A stretch of DNA of 64,000 nt from Atriophallophorus winterbourni. Its lineage: Eukaryota > Platyhelminthes > Trematoda > Plagiorchiida > Microphallidae. Below the pieces are notes generated by a model. That model saw only the letters and a list, made by a program, of their open reading frames with translations. It made no database searches and had not been told where the DNA came from. Position numbers and translations under genes: made by a program. Below are positions 33,985 through 49,000 of this stretch, in pieces. Location of the stretch: contig JACCGJ010010175.1 of assembly GCA_013407085.1 (NCBI GenBank), positions 62,001 through 126,000 on the forward strand, read 5' to 3'. The stretch's first letter is position 1. Each line of letters starts with the position of its first letter.

Positions 33985-36165
33985 AATTAATTCAAGTTAA
34001 TTCGAGGTTTTTGATGATCTAAAAATGCAACAAGCTTTACAACAACCATAGGATGGTACAAATTGAAATTTAAGTGTATAAACAATTTAAGAAAATAGAT
34101 TAAACAGTATATAAGTGTTCTGGAAACGAATAATGCAATATAAATACGTCTAATTTCGTTTCGAAGTCATGCAAGCTAGTGGAGTGAGCAACGGTTGAAG
34201 TAAAACAGACACGGACAGAGTAAAAATAGTTTCTACAGTTTAGGCGGGAATGGGATATGGCCAGCATATATTCATGGGTCCGATAATTTCTTGTATCCCT
34301 TCGCGTGAATAAATCCTTTAAGGGATGGTTCGGGGTATGGAATGTTTTGTAAAGTAGGGTAAGGTCTCCTTTGATTCGTCGATAGGGAAAGCCGAACAGA
34401 TTCATTTGAGCTATCCTTTCTTTATATGGTTTGTTTCGGATGCTGAGAACTAGTTTTGTTGAGCGGTTATAGATTCGCTGCATAAGTTCCACATCCCTCT
34501 TGAGCCACAGAGACCACGGCTGCACACCGGATTCCATGACTGGTCGCAAGTATGTATTCATGATCCTTGGGAATATCTTGGGCGAAAATGTCCTAAATAC
34601 CCGTTTGAGTAGATTTAGAACACGTGTTGCTTTTTTAAAGGCAGTATTATTTTGAAGTGATGTTTTTAAACTGGAGCATATCCAGACACTCAAATCTTTT
34701 CCTTTCCTGCAATTTTCAAGGACATGCGAACCTATGTGATATGTGAACTCTACTCGATTCCCCACATTCAAGATCCTGCATTTGTTGATGTTAAACGGCA
34801 TTTAGTTCTTCAACGACCAGCTGTGAAGCGTATCTAGATACTTTTGTAATAGCAGACAGTCTTCTGGACTACGAATGCTGCGCCAAATCTTTATGTCGTC
34901 CGCAAATAACGAAATGTTACATCGAACAATTTCCGGTATTTCATTGGCATAAACCAGAAAGAGGATCGGACCAAGGACTGAGCCTTGGGGAACTCCGCTA
35001 GTTGCTGCAATTGGTTTGGATAATGCACCATCAAAACGTACCTGGTTAGTGCGATTTGTTAGGTAGTCATTTAGGCAATTCAGCAACTTTCCAGTAATAC
35101 CAAACCTTTCAAGCTTCTGCAGTAGTAGGGAATGGTCAACACAATAGAATGCTCTAGATATATCTGAGTAGCACGCATGTATTGCTTGTCCTTTATCTAC
35201 CGATTTTGTCCAATCATCTAGCGTTACCAGTAAATTAGACGAACAGAAATAATTTCGTCTGAATCCATGCTGGTTCCTCGAAAGCAACTGATTATTTTCC
35301 AAATGTTTCATTAGATCGTCAACAATGAGTCGCTCAAGTAATTTTGAAATCACTGATAACAGAGTAACGGGTCGGTATATTGGAGAAATTATTGCAAGTT
35401 TCCAATCTGTAGGAATCACTCCACTTGCCAGTGTTTGCTCGAACAAGTTAGTGAGTGGTTTGTATAGTAAACTTGCAAATTGCTTCAATATTTTCGGGTT
35501 TATTTTGTCGGCCCCAAAAGACTTTCCCGTTTTAAGATTAAATAAACCTTGGAGGACGCGTTTAGAAGTGACACTTATTTCACTTAGGTTAACCGTGTTT
35601 GAAAGTGTTGGATTTGGGCTGTTTACTGCTTGTTCTATCGGGTTGAATACCGATGAATAAAACGTGGCTAAAGCATCAGCACTTTCTGCTGCAGTTGCTG
35701 TTGGTCCAGCTGATGTGTTCACGGACGCTACTCCAGGTTTCACCTTAGCTTGATCGTTAACCTCTGATCTCTGATGATGGGTTTTGCCGATGGTGTCGCC
35801 AAGCAATGTTTCGTACCGTTAACCACTTACGAGTTCGGCTTCTTAGTTTAAATTCAAATTTTTTCTTGACTTCCTGATGACAAATTTGGAGCTCACTTCG
35901 ATTGAGCTTTCGAGATTAGATATTAGCCATATCCAAAACTCATGTACGTTGCTGGTTTCCGGTTGGCAGTTAAACGTGTTTTAAAGAGCATAACTCAACG
36001 CCATAGTGTTGATCCGCCTAACTCTTTTACGGGCATCATTTGTTCTTACAGCTTCAAACAGATAGTCAAACTGGATAACGACGTGATCACTTAGTCCCAG
36101 TGGACTTTCGTAAGCAACGTTATCAATTAAGATTCACTAGTCGATCCTCATGTGGGAGGTCACAA
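33985..36165 (-). mobile_element. CR1-like family A copy A3, best-preserved RT
   Basis: On the minus strand it runs from the end of the endonuclease domain ('SPLGLSDHVVIQFDYLFEAV', about 36,110) and the linker ('VKKKFEFKLRSRTRKWLTVR', about 35,860) through a complete reverse transcriptase (35,806-34,805) and the C-terminal region (34,801-34,100), to a 3' UTR ending in a 'ttgaat'-like tail near 33,985. It is 5'-truncated inside the endonuclease. The 3' UTR matches the copy at 48.2 kb. Confidence 0.85.
34100..35806 (-). pseudogene. Family A ORF2: reverse transcriptase with one stop
   Basis: Two abutting frames of 334 and 233 codons are separated only by a TAG at 34,804-34,802, so the RT is nearly intact. 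Visible blocks: 'LKTGKSFGADKINPKILKQF', 'IPTDWKLAIISPIYRPVTLL' (a short deletion where N-Y-R-P usually sits), 'RNQHGFRRNYFCSSNLLV', 'ACYSDISRAFYCVDHSLLLQ' (first catalytic Asp), 'ATSGVPQGSVLGPILFLVY', 'NISLFADDIKIWRSI' (FADD catalytic pair) and 'LHSWSLKN' before the stop; then 'FTYHIGSHVLENCRKGKDLS', 'YLRPVMESGVQPWSLWLKRD' and 'FYSVRVCF'. The catalytic residues are all present, so decay here is recent compared with the other copies. Confidence 0.85.
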
Positions 36166-36475
36166 AGACAGCTCACCATTTTAGTTTCTCTTATTTAAAT
36201 CATCCTATGCATCTTGATTTCTTTTTGTAGCCATGGTGACCATGCTGATGCTGAACTATAAAATCACCTTAATAAATATAAGACTTGATCATCTTCCTAA
36301 GAATATAAATGACCTTGTTATTCTGTCTTACGATAAGAAAAATAGGGGAATACATGAACATAAATATGCAATATGATAATCTGTATATCAGTAGAATACC
36401 ATGTTTATTGATCATGGTCAATATGCCTTGGATTTCCGCGAATAAAATTTATTTATTTATTTATTTATTACGATA
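36166..36475 (+). repeat. Probable 3' end of another retroelement, TTTA tail
   Basis: Ends with 'aataaaatttatttattt' and shares its last ~60 bp with 32,812-32,875, including 'tatgccttgga'. Its upstream limit is unknown; the sequence before it has no recognisable coding content. Confidence 0.4.
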
Positions 36476-37566
36476 TCGTTTTTATATGATATCACACCGC
36501 ATGATACTGTGGTTTCAAATTTTCCTGAAGGTTTTCGCCAATATAAAAATCCTGATGCGATATCTCAAATATTTCCTTCCAACTTCGTCACCTTATTTCG
36601 AAAAAGATATTGCCAAATAAAAAGTGTACTGTCCTAATCTAATAAAATCAATGGTGAACATTTGCATAGGTTGTTTGAGGAATAATTTCGGAGTGTCGAT
36701 TTGTTCTCAATGAATGGAAGGCGTCTAGGAATTGATCTGTTTAGAATCAACTTAATCTGGAAGGGATTCAGTGAGACTAATCCAAACTGTATGCATTTAC
36801 TCGGGTTTATTAAAAATATTGGTAAACTCTTGTTAACTTTGGTAAATGAACATATCAGAACTGTCTTTCTCAAAATCATTTTAAATGTAACGGTATTAAA
36901 AACGGGAGATCAATTTATCAGCAGTTGTATGCTTTGCATTGATGTAGTTTTATAAATCGGACAATATTCTATGTCGATCAATTTGTCAGTTTTTCATCTA
37001 CTCTATGTTAAGTGGAAATCAAGAAGTCGATCATTGGGCAAAACACTTGCAGGATAAAGACGTTTTCTAAAGAAAAAATGAATGCTCGTAGTAAAGACTC
37101 TACGAGTTGTAATAAAATTGCTTCTAACCGATTACTTTACATGTTGGGGTAGAGCAGATACTGCTATCACCTGCTAATCGCTGATCATCAGCTTGCAACT
37201 TACATCGTGCGACACAAAGCCATCACGGACTTGTGATGTACATCCATGGTTGACATCTACCAGACATAGCAAACGAAAATACCACCTATTATTAAAAATA
37301 TCATAAATAATATATTGTCTTCGGAACGCAATAATGTCTCACCACAACTTCTGGCGAAAGGAGAATTTCATTTATATTTATAGTAGTTCCTGAACTAAAG
37401 ACAACGTTAAAATTTTTTTTAGGAAATTTTTGCGTTTTTTGCATGATAAGACTGTATGGACATTAGATTTACATTAATACGTACCTGTGTGAATTAAATT
37501 AAATGTACTCTAAACCGCACAAATTTAAATTTAAAATGTGAATCCACACGGTTTTCTTTGTGATCT
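36476..37566. other. Region upstream of the CaM kinase gene
   Basis: No gene is recognised. An 84-codon frame (36,701-36,955) has no signature. If the kinase starts at 37,567 this stretch contains its 5' UTR and promoter, but I cannot point to specific elements. Confidence 0.4.
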
Positions 37567-38955
<1,389 letters not shown>

Positions 38956-41849
38956 GTGGGTCTCAGTTATACAGAACACAGTTGTCCATTTTCGAATATT
39001 CCAAATGCGGTTTCCAAATAATCTGTTGTGATGATCACATCCCTTCACTTACTATTTACAAAAAGTGTTTCAAATTTTTATTTTGAAATTTGGGATTTAC
39101 TGTAAATAATAAGCTAGCATCTTTCAGCTGCTTGCTCGTAAAGCCAGTTACGCAAAAAATATAATAAAATTGTTTAAATTTATAAGTACATGGATAAAAT
39201 CAGAATCATGATGAAATTCAGGGATGGAAATGTTCACAATTCAAACATTTATAATCCAAATGTTGTATTATTTAGAATCTTAGGATTAACTTTAACAAAG
39301 TGGAGGTTTTAGGCAAAAATGTGTCAGCAAAATCTAATGTGACGGAATTGCTTGTTTATATTTTAAGATACATGATATCCTTGAATTTAATTCACAATGT
39401 TAATAAGGTTGTGCCTGAGTATCTTTTTTTGTCATTCAGATATAGTAATTAGTGGTGAAAAAAGAATTTTAAGTGACTTAGGTCTCAAAATTTGGATATT
39501 AGTGGATTAATGTCACCTAAAACATTTATTTTATCTGAAACACTCACATTACGACATTTTCAATCTCTATTAACAATTTTCTCATTTTTTGATTTATTAC
39601 AAACGATAAACAAGATTTTCAATAGCTTCTTCGGAAGGCCTTTGATTTTTGAAGAAAATAAATTCAGGCTAATATTAGATAAATAAAACGGTTGAAGCAA
39701 AACTCTCTAATTTAAAATCATGATACTTTCCTGAGTATCTATTGCTGTATATGATCTCGCGTTATTATGCTGCAGCACTACACTTTTTCAGTAATGCTTT
39801 CCGTATTTTGCTCGAGCACTTATTAGATATTCTAACTTGGAACAATGTTATTTTGCTGTGATTGTTGTCTAGGCTCTAGTAACTCATAATAAATCAGTAC
39901 TTTCATGTCCGGGCATAAATAAAACATAAACTTTTCCAGGTGCAGTCATGGATTTATAAACAAAGTTTGCATTTTGTTTTCGATCTAACCATTGCATTTT
40001 GCATTACGTATTCTTTTGAATAACCAATTTTTATCTTGATTCACAATTTTGTACATAAATGATATTCGATGATTCCTTTAAAGCAAAGATGTGCAAACAG
40101 TTAATTTTTGATGTATTCGAGCGCAAGTCAAACCGTGAGGAAATCAGTTTTCGACATTTGAATTATTCCTAAAGTTGTTTTTCTCTCAAAAATCAGCGAA
40201 TTTCAATAATAGGAAAATAATTTATAAAAAACCAGAATTGTGTACAAGTTATAAGGCTGCAAGGTATTAAGATGTAAAAACGACATTATCTTCTTTCCAA
40301 TTTGATATTGAAAGGATGTAACATTATGTTATTTCAAACTCTAAAAATATGATCAAACGTTTCAAATTGGAAATTTAATTCAATCTAGTTATATTTGAAG
40401 GTAGTCAATGCATACTGTGCTATCATTATAGCGTTTTATTATTTAACTGATAAAATCTGAATGTATTTCCAAACATAGTGAACGAATATTTTTGAATCCT
40501 ATTAAACAAGTACTTGCTGTACTCATTCTCAGGCATGTTTAAATACCCGTTAGTATTGCATATAATTCACAAGAAAATCGTTGCAAACTTTCAAGTCTTA
40601 TCAAATAATACATGTGATGAGGTCAATATCACTATTTTTCTGAACGATATGTGCTACGTCGTCTAAAGCTTTTTGTTCAGATTTTGATTTTTATATTCTT
40701 TGGTTGAAAAAGGAATGTGGTAAATAAATTAATTATTCATCAAGTTCCCGGGTTTTGTCAAAAACCTCGTTCTCTTTGCAAAATGCGAATCCAAAGTTAT
40801 TTATCTTCCATATCCTTCCATATCGTGCAACTACCACAATGTTTATTTTCTCAGAATAAATACAGCACATTTTTACTTTCCAATAATGAGCAAACGAAAT
40901 TATCAATTTTCTTCAGCAATAAGCTCAATAAAAAGTTTTTTATCTATTGTGTCGAGTTCTCAAAATGTGATAATTTTAACGACACACGTGACATACTAGT
41001 GTGTTTCGAGCTCCTTTATGTAGAGCAATATTTCGTTTGCCTTAATCTAATTAATTTGATATAAACCGTGAATTTTGCCTGTTATTTTTTAAATCCAATT
41101 AATTTGTTTCAGTTTAATATTAGCCACAAATTAAAACAGTATTTTAAAGTTCCACATCCACCACCATAGTTTTGGTAACTACATTGATATAAATTCTATG
41201 TGTGGCTCAAGGACAAACCAAGTATGAGAAATTTGCGAAGATAGATAGATTTCTCGAATGATTACATGAAAACCTGTTCAAACGACAGAACTAAACATAA
41301 TTTCACCTTTGACTGTTTATCTCGGAAGGGACACATGCTTGTTCTTTTTCTTGAACATTTTAAAATGATTATGGAAGTATTTTTTATCAATTTAACTGAA
41401 TGTATGGATTGAAATGACATCGTTGGTAACTGTATTTTTGTCAATCGTCTGAATCGGTTAAAAAATTTGAAATATAGCATTTTTCGATCTTCCAAAATGC
41501 GGTTCAATGTGTCATACTCACACAAAAAAATCGGTTTTAGTCTATCACAATTTCATAGCTCAAAGTGACCATAGTATCGATCCGTCTCGCATTTCATAAT
41601 TAATGTTGCCTAGTTATGCATCTTACTGAACCATTAGCGGTCTAGTTATTTTTTCAGTGCTGATGTGGGTTTGTTGTGTCATTTCCTGAACCAATAAGCT
41701 TTATTTAATTAACAAAAATGAGCATTTGTCTGTATATTTCTGTATTTCACTTTAGACAAAAAGTTCCCGTTGGTCAATAATTGAGCCATATTTGAATTGT
41801 ATTTGTTACAAATCTGGAACTTGCTCTCTTTCGTTGCATTGAAAAAGAC
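38956..41849. other. Probable intron of the kinase gene, no other gene seen
   Basis: Follows the exon 6 donor. It is AT-rich with no recognised exon: I looked for the expected 'APEVL...VDCWSIG' exon and did not find it. The 115-codon frame at 40,717-41,064 has no signature. Confidence 0.45.
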
Positions 41850-41925
41850 TATATTGAGTCAAAATATTCTATTGCAAGCTTTACCGTCACACACACACAC
41901 CACGACCGAATTCGTGCTATACTGA
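41850..41925 (-). repeat. Remnant of a hammerhead repeat
   Basis: In reverse complement it has 'gcacgaattcggtcgtgg', then 'tgtgtgtgtgtgacgg' and 'aaagcttgcaatagaatatt', equal to the part of the hammerhead repeats from stem II's 3' side onward. The CUGAUGA box is missing and GAAA reads GAAT, so no ribozyme is possible. Confidence 0.55.
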
Positions 41926-43995
41926 GCCAATTTAGCTCGTTAATAGCCTCAACATTGCAAGCTCTTCGAAACCTAAAACGCAGAATATCAATGAGAAGCG
42001 AAAATTGTAAGCTAGGTTTCTTTGAGCATTGTAAACATGCTAAAGTACCAGCTTCAGTGTAGGTGCCAATTTGTATATCATTTTGAAGTGGTTAATGTTA
42101 ATCGTTTGAAAAAAGAGTAAATCCCGCGGTTCGATGTTAGAAAAATTACCGTCTGCAAATTCAACCAATTTATAAACAATTTATATACAATGTACCGGCA
42201 AGAAGCTTGGCAATTTATCAGATTGAGCAAAACGAAATAATCTTGAAATCGATTGATGTAATGTTTCCCGGATTGACTGATATCAAATCTTACCTACTGA
42301 TTGATCATAACAACAAGTATTCGAAACGCTTATTATTGCTCATATAACATCAATCGCGTTAAATTTATCGTAATTACAACATTTTCCAATAAATAAGATG
42401 AGGTTTAAATAATTTTCGTTAACCCAATGGTGTAAGTTCAAGGCTCTTTCAATAAAAACGCTAAGCAAATCAGTTTTCTTATCGAACACAGTATTTAATG
42501 CATTTTTAAATTTGCAGTAAAATAAATAAAAGTAATTGAAAGAGCATTTTTGATTGAACGCAATCAACCCTGAATCTTCTCATGGATTTTTATTTGCTAC
42601 CTCAAATGTAATCGTTGATGCCGATACTAGAATGATGCTTATAAATAATAGGTTATCCTAATCTTAAAATCACGTTTACTTATTTAAAGATCATATTTGT
42701 CCTTAACTCTATAGAACCACTTTTAGTAAAGTACCATGCATTTCATTTCGAACTGAGCCCATTGTTTATTGTCGCCGTTTGAACGTGAGGAGACAGTATA
42801 ATTACAGATAAACCAGTGCATTGCTAATTTTAAAATCCTATACGCAGAAACATGAAAAGCTTTTCGTTCAATTTGTCTGAATTTTACAACGTGACGTTAA
42901 ATTGAACACGGTGCGCTGTTCTGCTGTCAGATAGCATCTCATGGGCGTTTACCTCGTTAGAGAATAGTAGATATCTGATGGAAATTTTAATGAAATTACG
43001 TGCTCTGTAGTTATTACTCAACCATTTCTTGCAACGTTCAGCCCCAATGAAGCCAACTACAGAAAAAATTCAGAAAGGCACTGAGATCTTTGTCGTAAAC
43101 ACGGGTAGAGCAATAGTGAGATTATTTGTAAATAAAATAGAAAGCTGAGAAATGATTTTCTTTCGTTTTCGTACAAACCTACAACTAGATATGGTTTATG
43201 TTTCATAACGGAAAGGTAGTTTTATGTTAAATAAATAAATTCATTGACATATGCTTTGTGACCGACGCTTATCCTGGAGCTGTCAGAGAGAAGACAGTGT
43301 ACAGTTGATAATTCTTCGCGTAAACAACATTGAGTTCCAGAATACACCCCATCATCGAACTTCTAACTTCGCATTCCTCTCATTTATTCGAGCAATATTG
43401 TGTGTTAACAATTCAAAATATTTCTAAATGAAAAGCGTGATACGACGCTAGCCAATTGTTTACCGGTAATAATATGTGAAATTAGTCGCATTAGTGGCAT
43501 TAGTTTGGAGTAAGATTAGTGCAGACAAAACCCGGATACGCAATCGTGCAGTTATATGCAGCTTTATAAATAGAAGATTCTCAATTACATTTCAATCGCT
43601 AACAACATAATGGCTTGAGGCAGTTTGCATTCCTTAGATTTTTCTGATATCATAATTCAGCGGACAAGGTACATACTACGACTGCGATTCAAAGCGAGTA
43701 AATGTTTTATCGCTTCAAAATCACATGAATGCATTACAGATAACGATGTAAAGCTATACTATTGTTCAAACGTTTTTAATTAAGTACTCAAATGAGACTA
43801 TTTACAAATTTAACACCCTTCGTACCAACCTAGGATAGTATAGTTCTTCCCTATATAGGCAATAAGTAAGCTATCCATCAAACATATTTATATCACTGAA
43901 ATACATAACCGAATGTTTGTTTCCGTGGCACGAATGCAGTCAGTTGCCAAAACATTGTTGAGGCTTCAATACAGTCATTTCACTTAATTTTATCA

Positions 43996-44034
<39 letters not shown>

Positions 44035-44454
44035 TGATTTGATGCCTCACTGATATATTCCAATGCTGGTCCCACACGAGGCTTTCAAATCATAATATAG
44101 TTACTCTTAAAAATTTCAGTATGTTTATGGGAAAGCGCCAAACCACACTATTCTGTCTTTAAGGCGGGAGAAGCTGCAATATGTCAATAAAATAAATGGA
44201 TATCCAGGTGTCGAGGCATCATATCTAGCTAATCATAGTATCGAAGCTAACATTAGGTGATTTTTTTAAAAATGTGTACACACTGGGTGCGCTATATGTG
44301 GATGATGAATAAAAAACATTTCCGAGTTTAAACAGATTTTTTTCAAAAAAATATTCCTACCTCATCTTTTTATTAAGCAGGTCTGCGTCAAAATAATATT
44401 TAGTGACTAATCATCTAATAGAAATTAAAAAACCATAAATATACTTGTTTATAC
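41926..44454. other. AT-rich, no gene; TA microsatellite
   Basis: A (TA)n run of about 31 bp lies at 43,999-44,029. Nothing else is recognisable. Confidence 0.5.
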
Positions 44455-44562
44455 AAAATATTCATTTGCGTGTTTTTCCGTCACACACCCCACAACCGGT
44501 TATGTGCTCTTTGCACTCATCGGGTAGGGACAGTAAGATCAAGATTCGCATGCGCTTGTTTA
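44455..44562 (-). mobile_element. Short hammerhead-containing repeat (Smα-like)
   Basis: In reverse complement: 'caagcgcatgcgaatcttga', 'tcttactgtccctacc', then the degenerate ribozyme, then 'gtggggtgtgtgacgg' and 'aaacacgcaaatgaatattt'. The same landmarks occur at 52.5 and 54.3 kb. It is truncated compared with those copies. Confidence 0.7.
44488..44529 (-). ncRNA. Degenerate type I hammerhead ribozyme
   Basis: Stem I CCCTAC/GTGGGG and a perfect stem II GTGC-loop-GCAC are kept. The core reads CCGATGA instead of CUGAUGA and ATAA instead of GAAA, and the cleavage triplet is GTT. With conserved core bases changed it should not cleave. Confidence 0.6.
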
Positions 44563-47500
44563 TAGTTTCATAAAACAAAACAATTCTCTTGTTTTCTTTT
44601 CAGGCCATGACTGTGCTGATTATTGTTTTAGAAAATATTTTTTCATCTGTGTTTGAGAAGAGTTTATGGATTAATTAGTAACTATCAATAAATAGTCACA
44701 GACGAACCAGGTCAATTTTATCGGTAACATATGTCAGCGTAAACTACATTATCTGTAAATTGTTTGGAAAGATGAGACGAGCGAATTGGTTTGTTGATAG
44801 ACGATCCAGTTTTCAAAGATTCGATGGCAGCGCTGACGGATTTGGTTATCTACAGTTCGCTTGGGCTGGTCACGTTCTCGCAAACCACAGACAAAAATGT
44901 TCGACAGATATTAATATGGTCTCATGTGACAATAGTAAAAGGTTTATTTAAAGAGATTTGTTTTTGCATCAATTTCCAGCACTTGTATTTAGCATGATGA
45001 GTCTGTTTAACCCTATGAGAAAAATAAGTTTCAGTGAATCTTGTAGTGGTAGTTAGATGGTAAACTTTTAGATAGTCATTACACGGCAAACGATCGTATG
45101 TAAATCATATTGATTAGGCCTAGGCCTAAGGGGAGGGTGTTTAAGTGTGCACAATTATTTTTCTATATTTTGATGAATGGTAGAATTTGTACGAAAGAAA
45201 TTCGAAACACGCATTGTGAGAAACTTTAAGGATTCATATGTATAAAGTTTCCATCAATCCAAACATCATTTCGTGGTATATGATGACGGACCTTATAGCT
45301 CGCACAAAAACTTAATTATAAATATGTTTGTTTCAAGGGCATTTAATACCCGAGTGTCTATGCTAGAAATTCTACAACTTCGATTAAATGTTCCCATATT
45401 TGTGCATAAAAAAACTTGATTCGAGAGAATGATAACCTATTCGAGATTTCACAACAAAACTATGTAACAAATACCCTGAAGAAATCAAAATAATCCTGAT
45501 CATTATCGAACGTAAGAACAATTAGTACCACGTCATATTACTTAAGCTGGTTCAGTAGATTCTGATGCTGGCCAAGGTAGTAAAATAGCATACTCTAATC
45601 GTTTATAGACATAATTTTGATACGAATATTTTGCTGTCTATTTCCTCAGTCGGTAAACGAAATGTCTGAACACCAGCCAAGTTCGCTAAGCAAAAGTTGT
45701 TCGGAGAAGGTGAACAGTGTGATTCTATCCCACCTGGTTGACACTAGTTAGCGATTAAACCGGAGAAGGCATTTTCAGTCATTTACTCGGTTCCTCACAG
45801 ACACTGGGCTATAAATCTTGAGGACAGCTAAGGCCATAGCCACACAATTAATTAGACGAAAGCTGTGTCCAAAAACTATTTATGCGTGACCTATTATTAC
45901 TTTGGCAAACATCAGCACATACTGAATCAGCTCCAGTGTTATAACGTGTTATTCTTTCTCCAATTGTTTGATAATGGTCAGATTCCTCTTGCTCTTCAAA
46001 GTAAGTATTTCAGAGCCATCGTGTGATATACAAGCAAGGATATCCTTCACTCTAATTGACTTTTTTTACAGATTCAATAGCCCCATAAATCTCACATTTC
46101 TCCATCTATGTAGAATTTGAGTTTGTCATGGTTCGATGGCAGCCAAACATGCAGCAAGTTTTACCGACGTATTGCTGTTTCTAATAATGCTAATAAAAAC
46201 GAATCTAAAAATCTAGAAAAAAATCTAGTAAAAAGCTGTTAGATAGTCGTAGCACGAACCACAGTGTTGCATAAAAATCACAGAGTATTAAGTACAAATC
46301 AAACATTGAAAACCTAAAAGTGAGTAATGTAATGTGTTGCTCATATCCCCAGCACTTATACTCCAGAATTCAGATACTAGAAAAAATAAACTCTGGGATG
46401 GTCGTTCATGGACCGTTATTCAAACGCTAATAACACGAATCAAAAATCGAGCAGGATGACTAGAATTCTGGCATGGATGCATGTCTACCGAGTGTTTTAA
46501 TATATGTCACTGAAACTTCGATTGCCATGCTGATAAGTAAACGAACATTATCCATAACACATTGTCGTTCACCTGTGAGTAGGTCAAAGGGTAAAGAGAT
46601 TAATTTCCTATGTTTCCTGCTCCTGGGTATCTAAATGAGATATCAGCTGAGGTGTAACAATATGAATTATTGTAATTCCGACCATGTGATTGTTCGCGGA
46701 TAATTCTGTTACAATATTGGTAACAGCATGCGATATCACATACAAGATTGCGATGCCTGGGTCTATGTAACTTTACCCAAGGGAAGATATGATGCGATAT
46801 TACTCTTGCCTAAAACTTTTGTCTACAGATGCATATCAACTAAGACAATTGTTCCAAGAGTGTGGTGAGATAGTGACTCACAGAATAATACCTTATCCAT
46901 GTATATCCCAACGTATCGTGTTGTCAACATCATTTTTTGGCCATAGTTTCTATATTTGTCTGGAATTTTCTACTTCAGCATGTGATGGACTTATCTTGCA
47001 CGGCGAAATTGGACTTGAATATGCAAATGATTATCATCCATGAGCCATAAATTTGATATATTCTACTCGCGATATACCATTAATTTTTCCCATTTTATTC
47101 ATACAGTAATCCTGTGGTGTTGTTAAGTGTCCGCTATTTAACCATAAATTCTTGAATCCTTGAAGTTTTGTAGTTACTTTTTTAAAATATCCGAATTTAG
47201 AGCGTATAAGTACGCCCTAGAAATGACCGCTAAATTTCTTTCAGCTTTTTCACTAATTTTTGTTCATTCCATCTTGAAAATTATACCTATGTTCATCATT
47301 GCCTCATGTCTAAACATTTGAATGTTTTCTAGTGAAACGAATATATTTCAAGCAACTACACTTACCGATCACGTAAGGACGCATCTAGAGATAGTTTGAA
47401 AACGATTCAATTCATATTTCGATTTACTATTTATGGGGTCTGTAACATCTGTGCTCGTTTATCATTGTTATCGATCGGGAAAGCATTCGATTTTGCCTCG

Positions 47501-48195
47501 GTCTTAAAATTCTAATCAAATGTCACGTATCTTGTGCACGGTCAATAAAATCTCGACAAGAATTACTTGCAATTCACGAGGCAAACTGAAAAAAACGTTA
47601 TTTGATTACAACTCTCAATAAACTACTCAATTCAATTATAATGTCGTTTGATGAAAAATAAGCGTAATCTGTTGTTAACGTTGATGATGGTTTCTAACGA
47701 GACATGAACGATGTTGCCAATATCAAAGGTTTCGGATAAAATAAAAACTAATTTAGATTCTGTAGAATGTGGATCTATCATGCCGATGATTCAGAGAGTT
47801 AGAATTCGATCGGATTATTGATGTGAAGAATAATGCTTAATGCATGGCGAAGAGAAAATTATATGTTCATGGACAAACGATATTCAGATTTGCATGAAGA
47901 CAGATATATTCTGTAATCATTATGCAGATTAATATCAAAGATGCTGCTAAGAGTTTAGTCTGCGAGAAATGTTGATAATTTTGGCCTAAAAACAGCACGG
48001 TTGGATTCAACTGGATGGCCTAATTTTCTAATGTTTTATCTATGCCCCTCCTCCTTTGCCGATAGAATACAAAATTGCAACGAAGCCAATAAGCTATATT
48101 ACTTATAAAATTCATCGTTTTATTGCTGTATACATCTCATGCACGTAAACTGCACTTCTGGAATTAGGCACAATTTCACCGAAATTAGTTTATGT
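44563..48195. other. AT-rich, no recognisable gene
   Basis: The open frames are short; the 84-codon frame at 46,789-47,043 and the overlapping frames at 44,760-44,997 have no signature. It could be intron of the kinase gene or intergenic. Confidence 0.45.
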
Positions 48196-49000
48196 ATTCA
48201 AGGTAATTCAAGGTTTTTAATGGTCTAAAAAGCAACAAGCTTAACAACAACCATAGGATGGTAAAAATTGAAAGGTAAGTGTATAAACAATATAAGGAAG
48301 TAGATTAAACAGTATCTAAGTGATCTGGAAACGAATATTGCAATGAAAATGCGTCTAATTTCGTTTTAAATTCATGCAAGCTAGTGGAGCGAGCAACGGT
48401 TCAAGGTACACTGTTCCAAGTAAAACAGACACGGACAGAGTAAAAATACCTTTTACAATTCAGGGGGGAATGGGGTACGGCCAGCATATATTCATGGGTA
48501 CGATAATTTCTCGTATCCCTACGCGTGAATAAATCATGTAAGGGATGGTTCGGGGTATGGAATGTTTTGTAAAGTAAGATAGGATCTCCTCTGATTCGTC
48601 GATAGGGAAAGTCGAACAGATTCAGTTGAGCTATCCTTTCATTATATGGTTTGTTTCGGATGCTGAGAACTAGTTTTGTTGAGCGGTGATAGATTCGCTA
48701 CATTAGTTCCACATCCCTCTTAAGCCACGTAGACCATGACTGGTCTGAAGTATGTATTCATGATCCTTGGGAATATTTGGTGCGAAAATTTCCCAACTAC
48801 CCGTTTGAATAGATTTAGGACACGTGTTGCTTTTTTAAAGGCATTGTTAGTTTGAAGTGATCTTTTTAAACTGGAGCATATCTAGACACCCAAATCTTTT
48901 ACATCACTGCAATTTTTAAGGACATGCGAACCTATATGATATGTGAACTCTACTCGATTCCCCACATTCATAATCCTGCATTTGTTGAAGTTAAACAGCA
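48196..49000 (-). mobile_element. CR1-like family A copy A4, 3' end
   Basis: Nearly collinear with 33,995-34,800 at the DNA level, for example 'aacaaccataggatggta' and 'agggatggttcggggtatgg' in both. It covers the ORF2 C-terminal region from 'NVGNRVEFTYHIG' to the 3' UTR, with a tail of ttgaat-like repeats at 48,196. It has small deletions (for example near 48,735) and more stops than A3. The 5' truncation is at about 49,000. Confidence 0.85.

Noticed and set aside
39492..41064. Plus-strand frames (64 and 115 codons) as downstream kinase exons
   Set aside because: No kinase subdomain VIII-XI residues are present.
45662..45751. 29-codon frame starting MSEHQPSS
   Set aside because: Too short, no splice signals or homology recognised.
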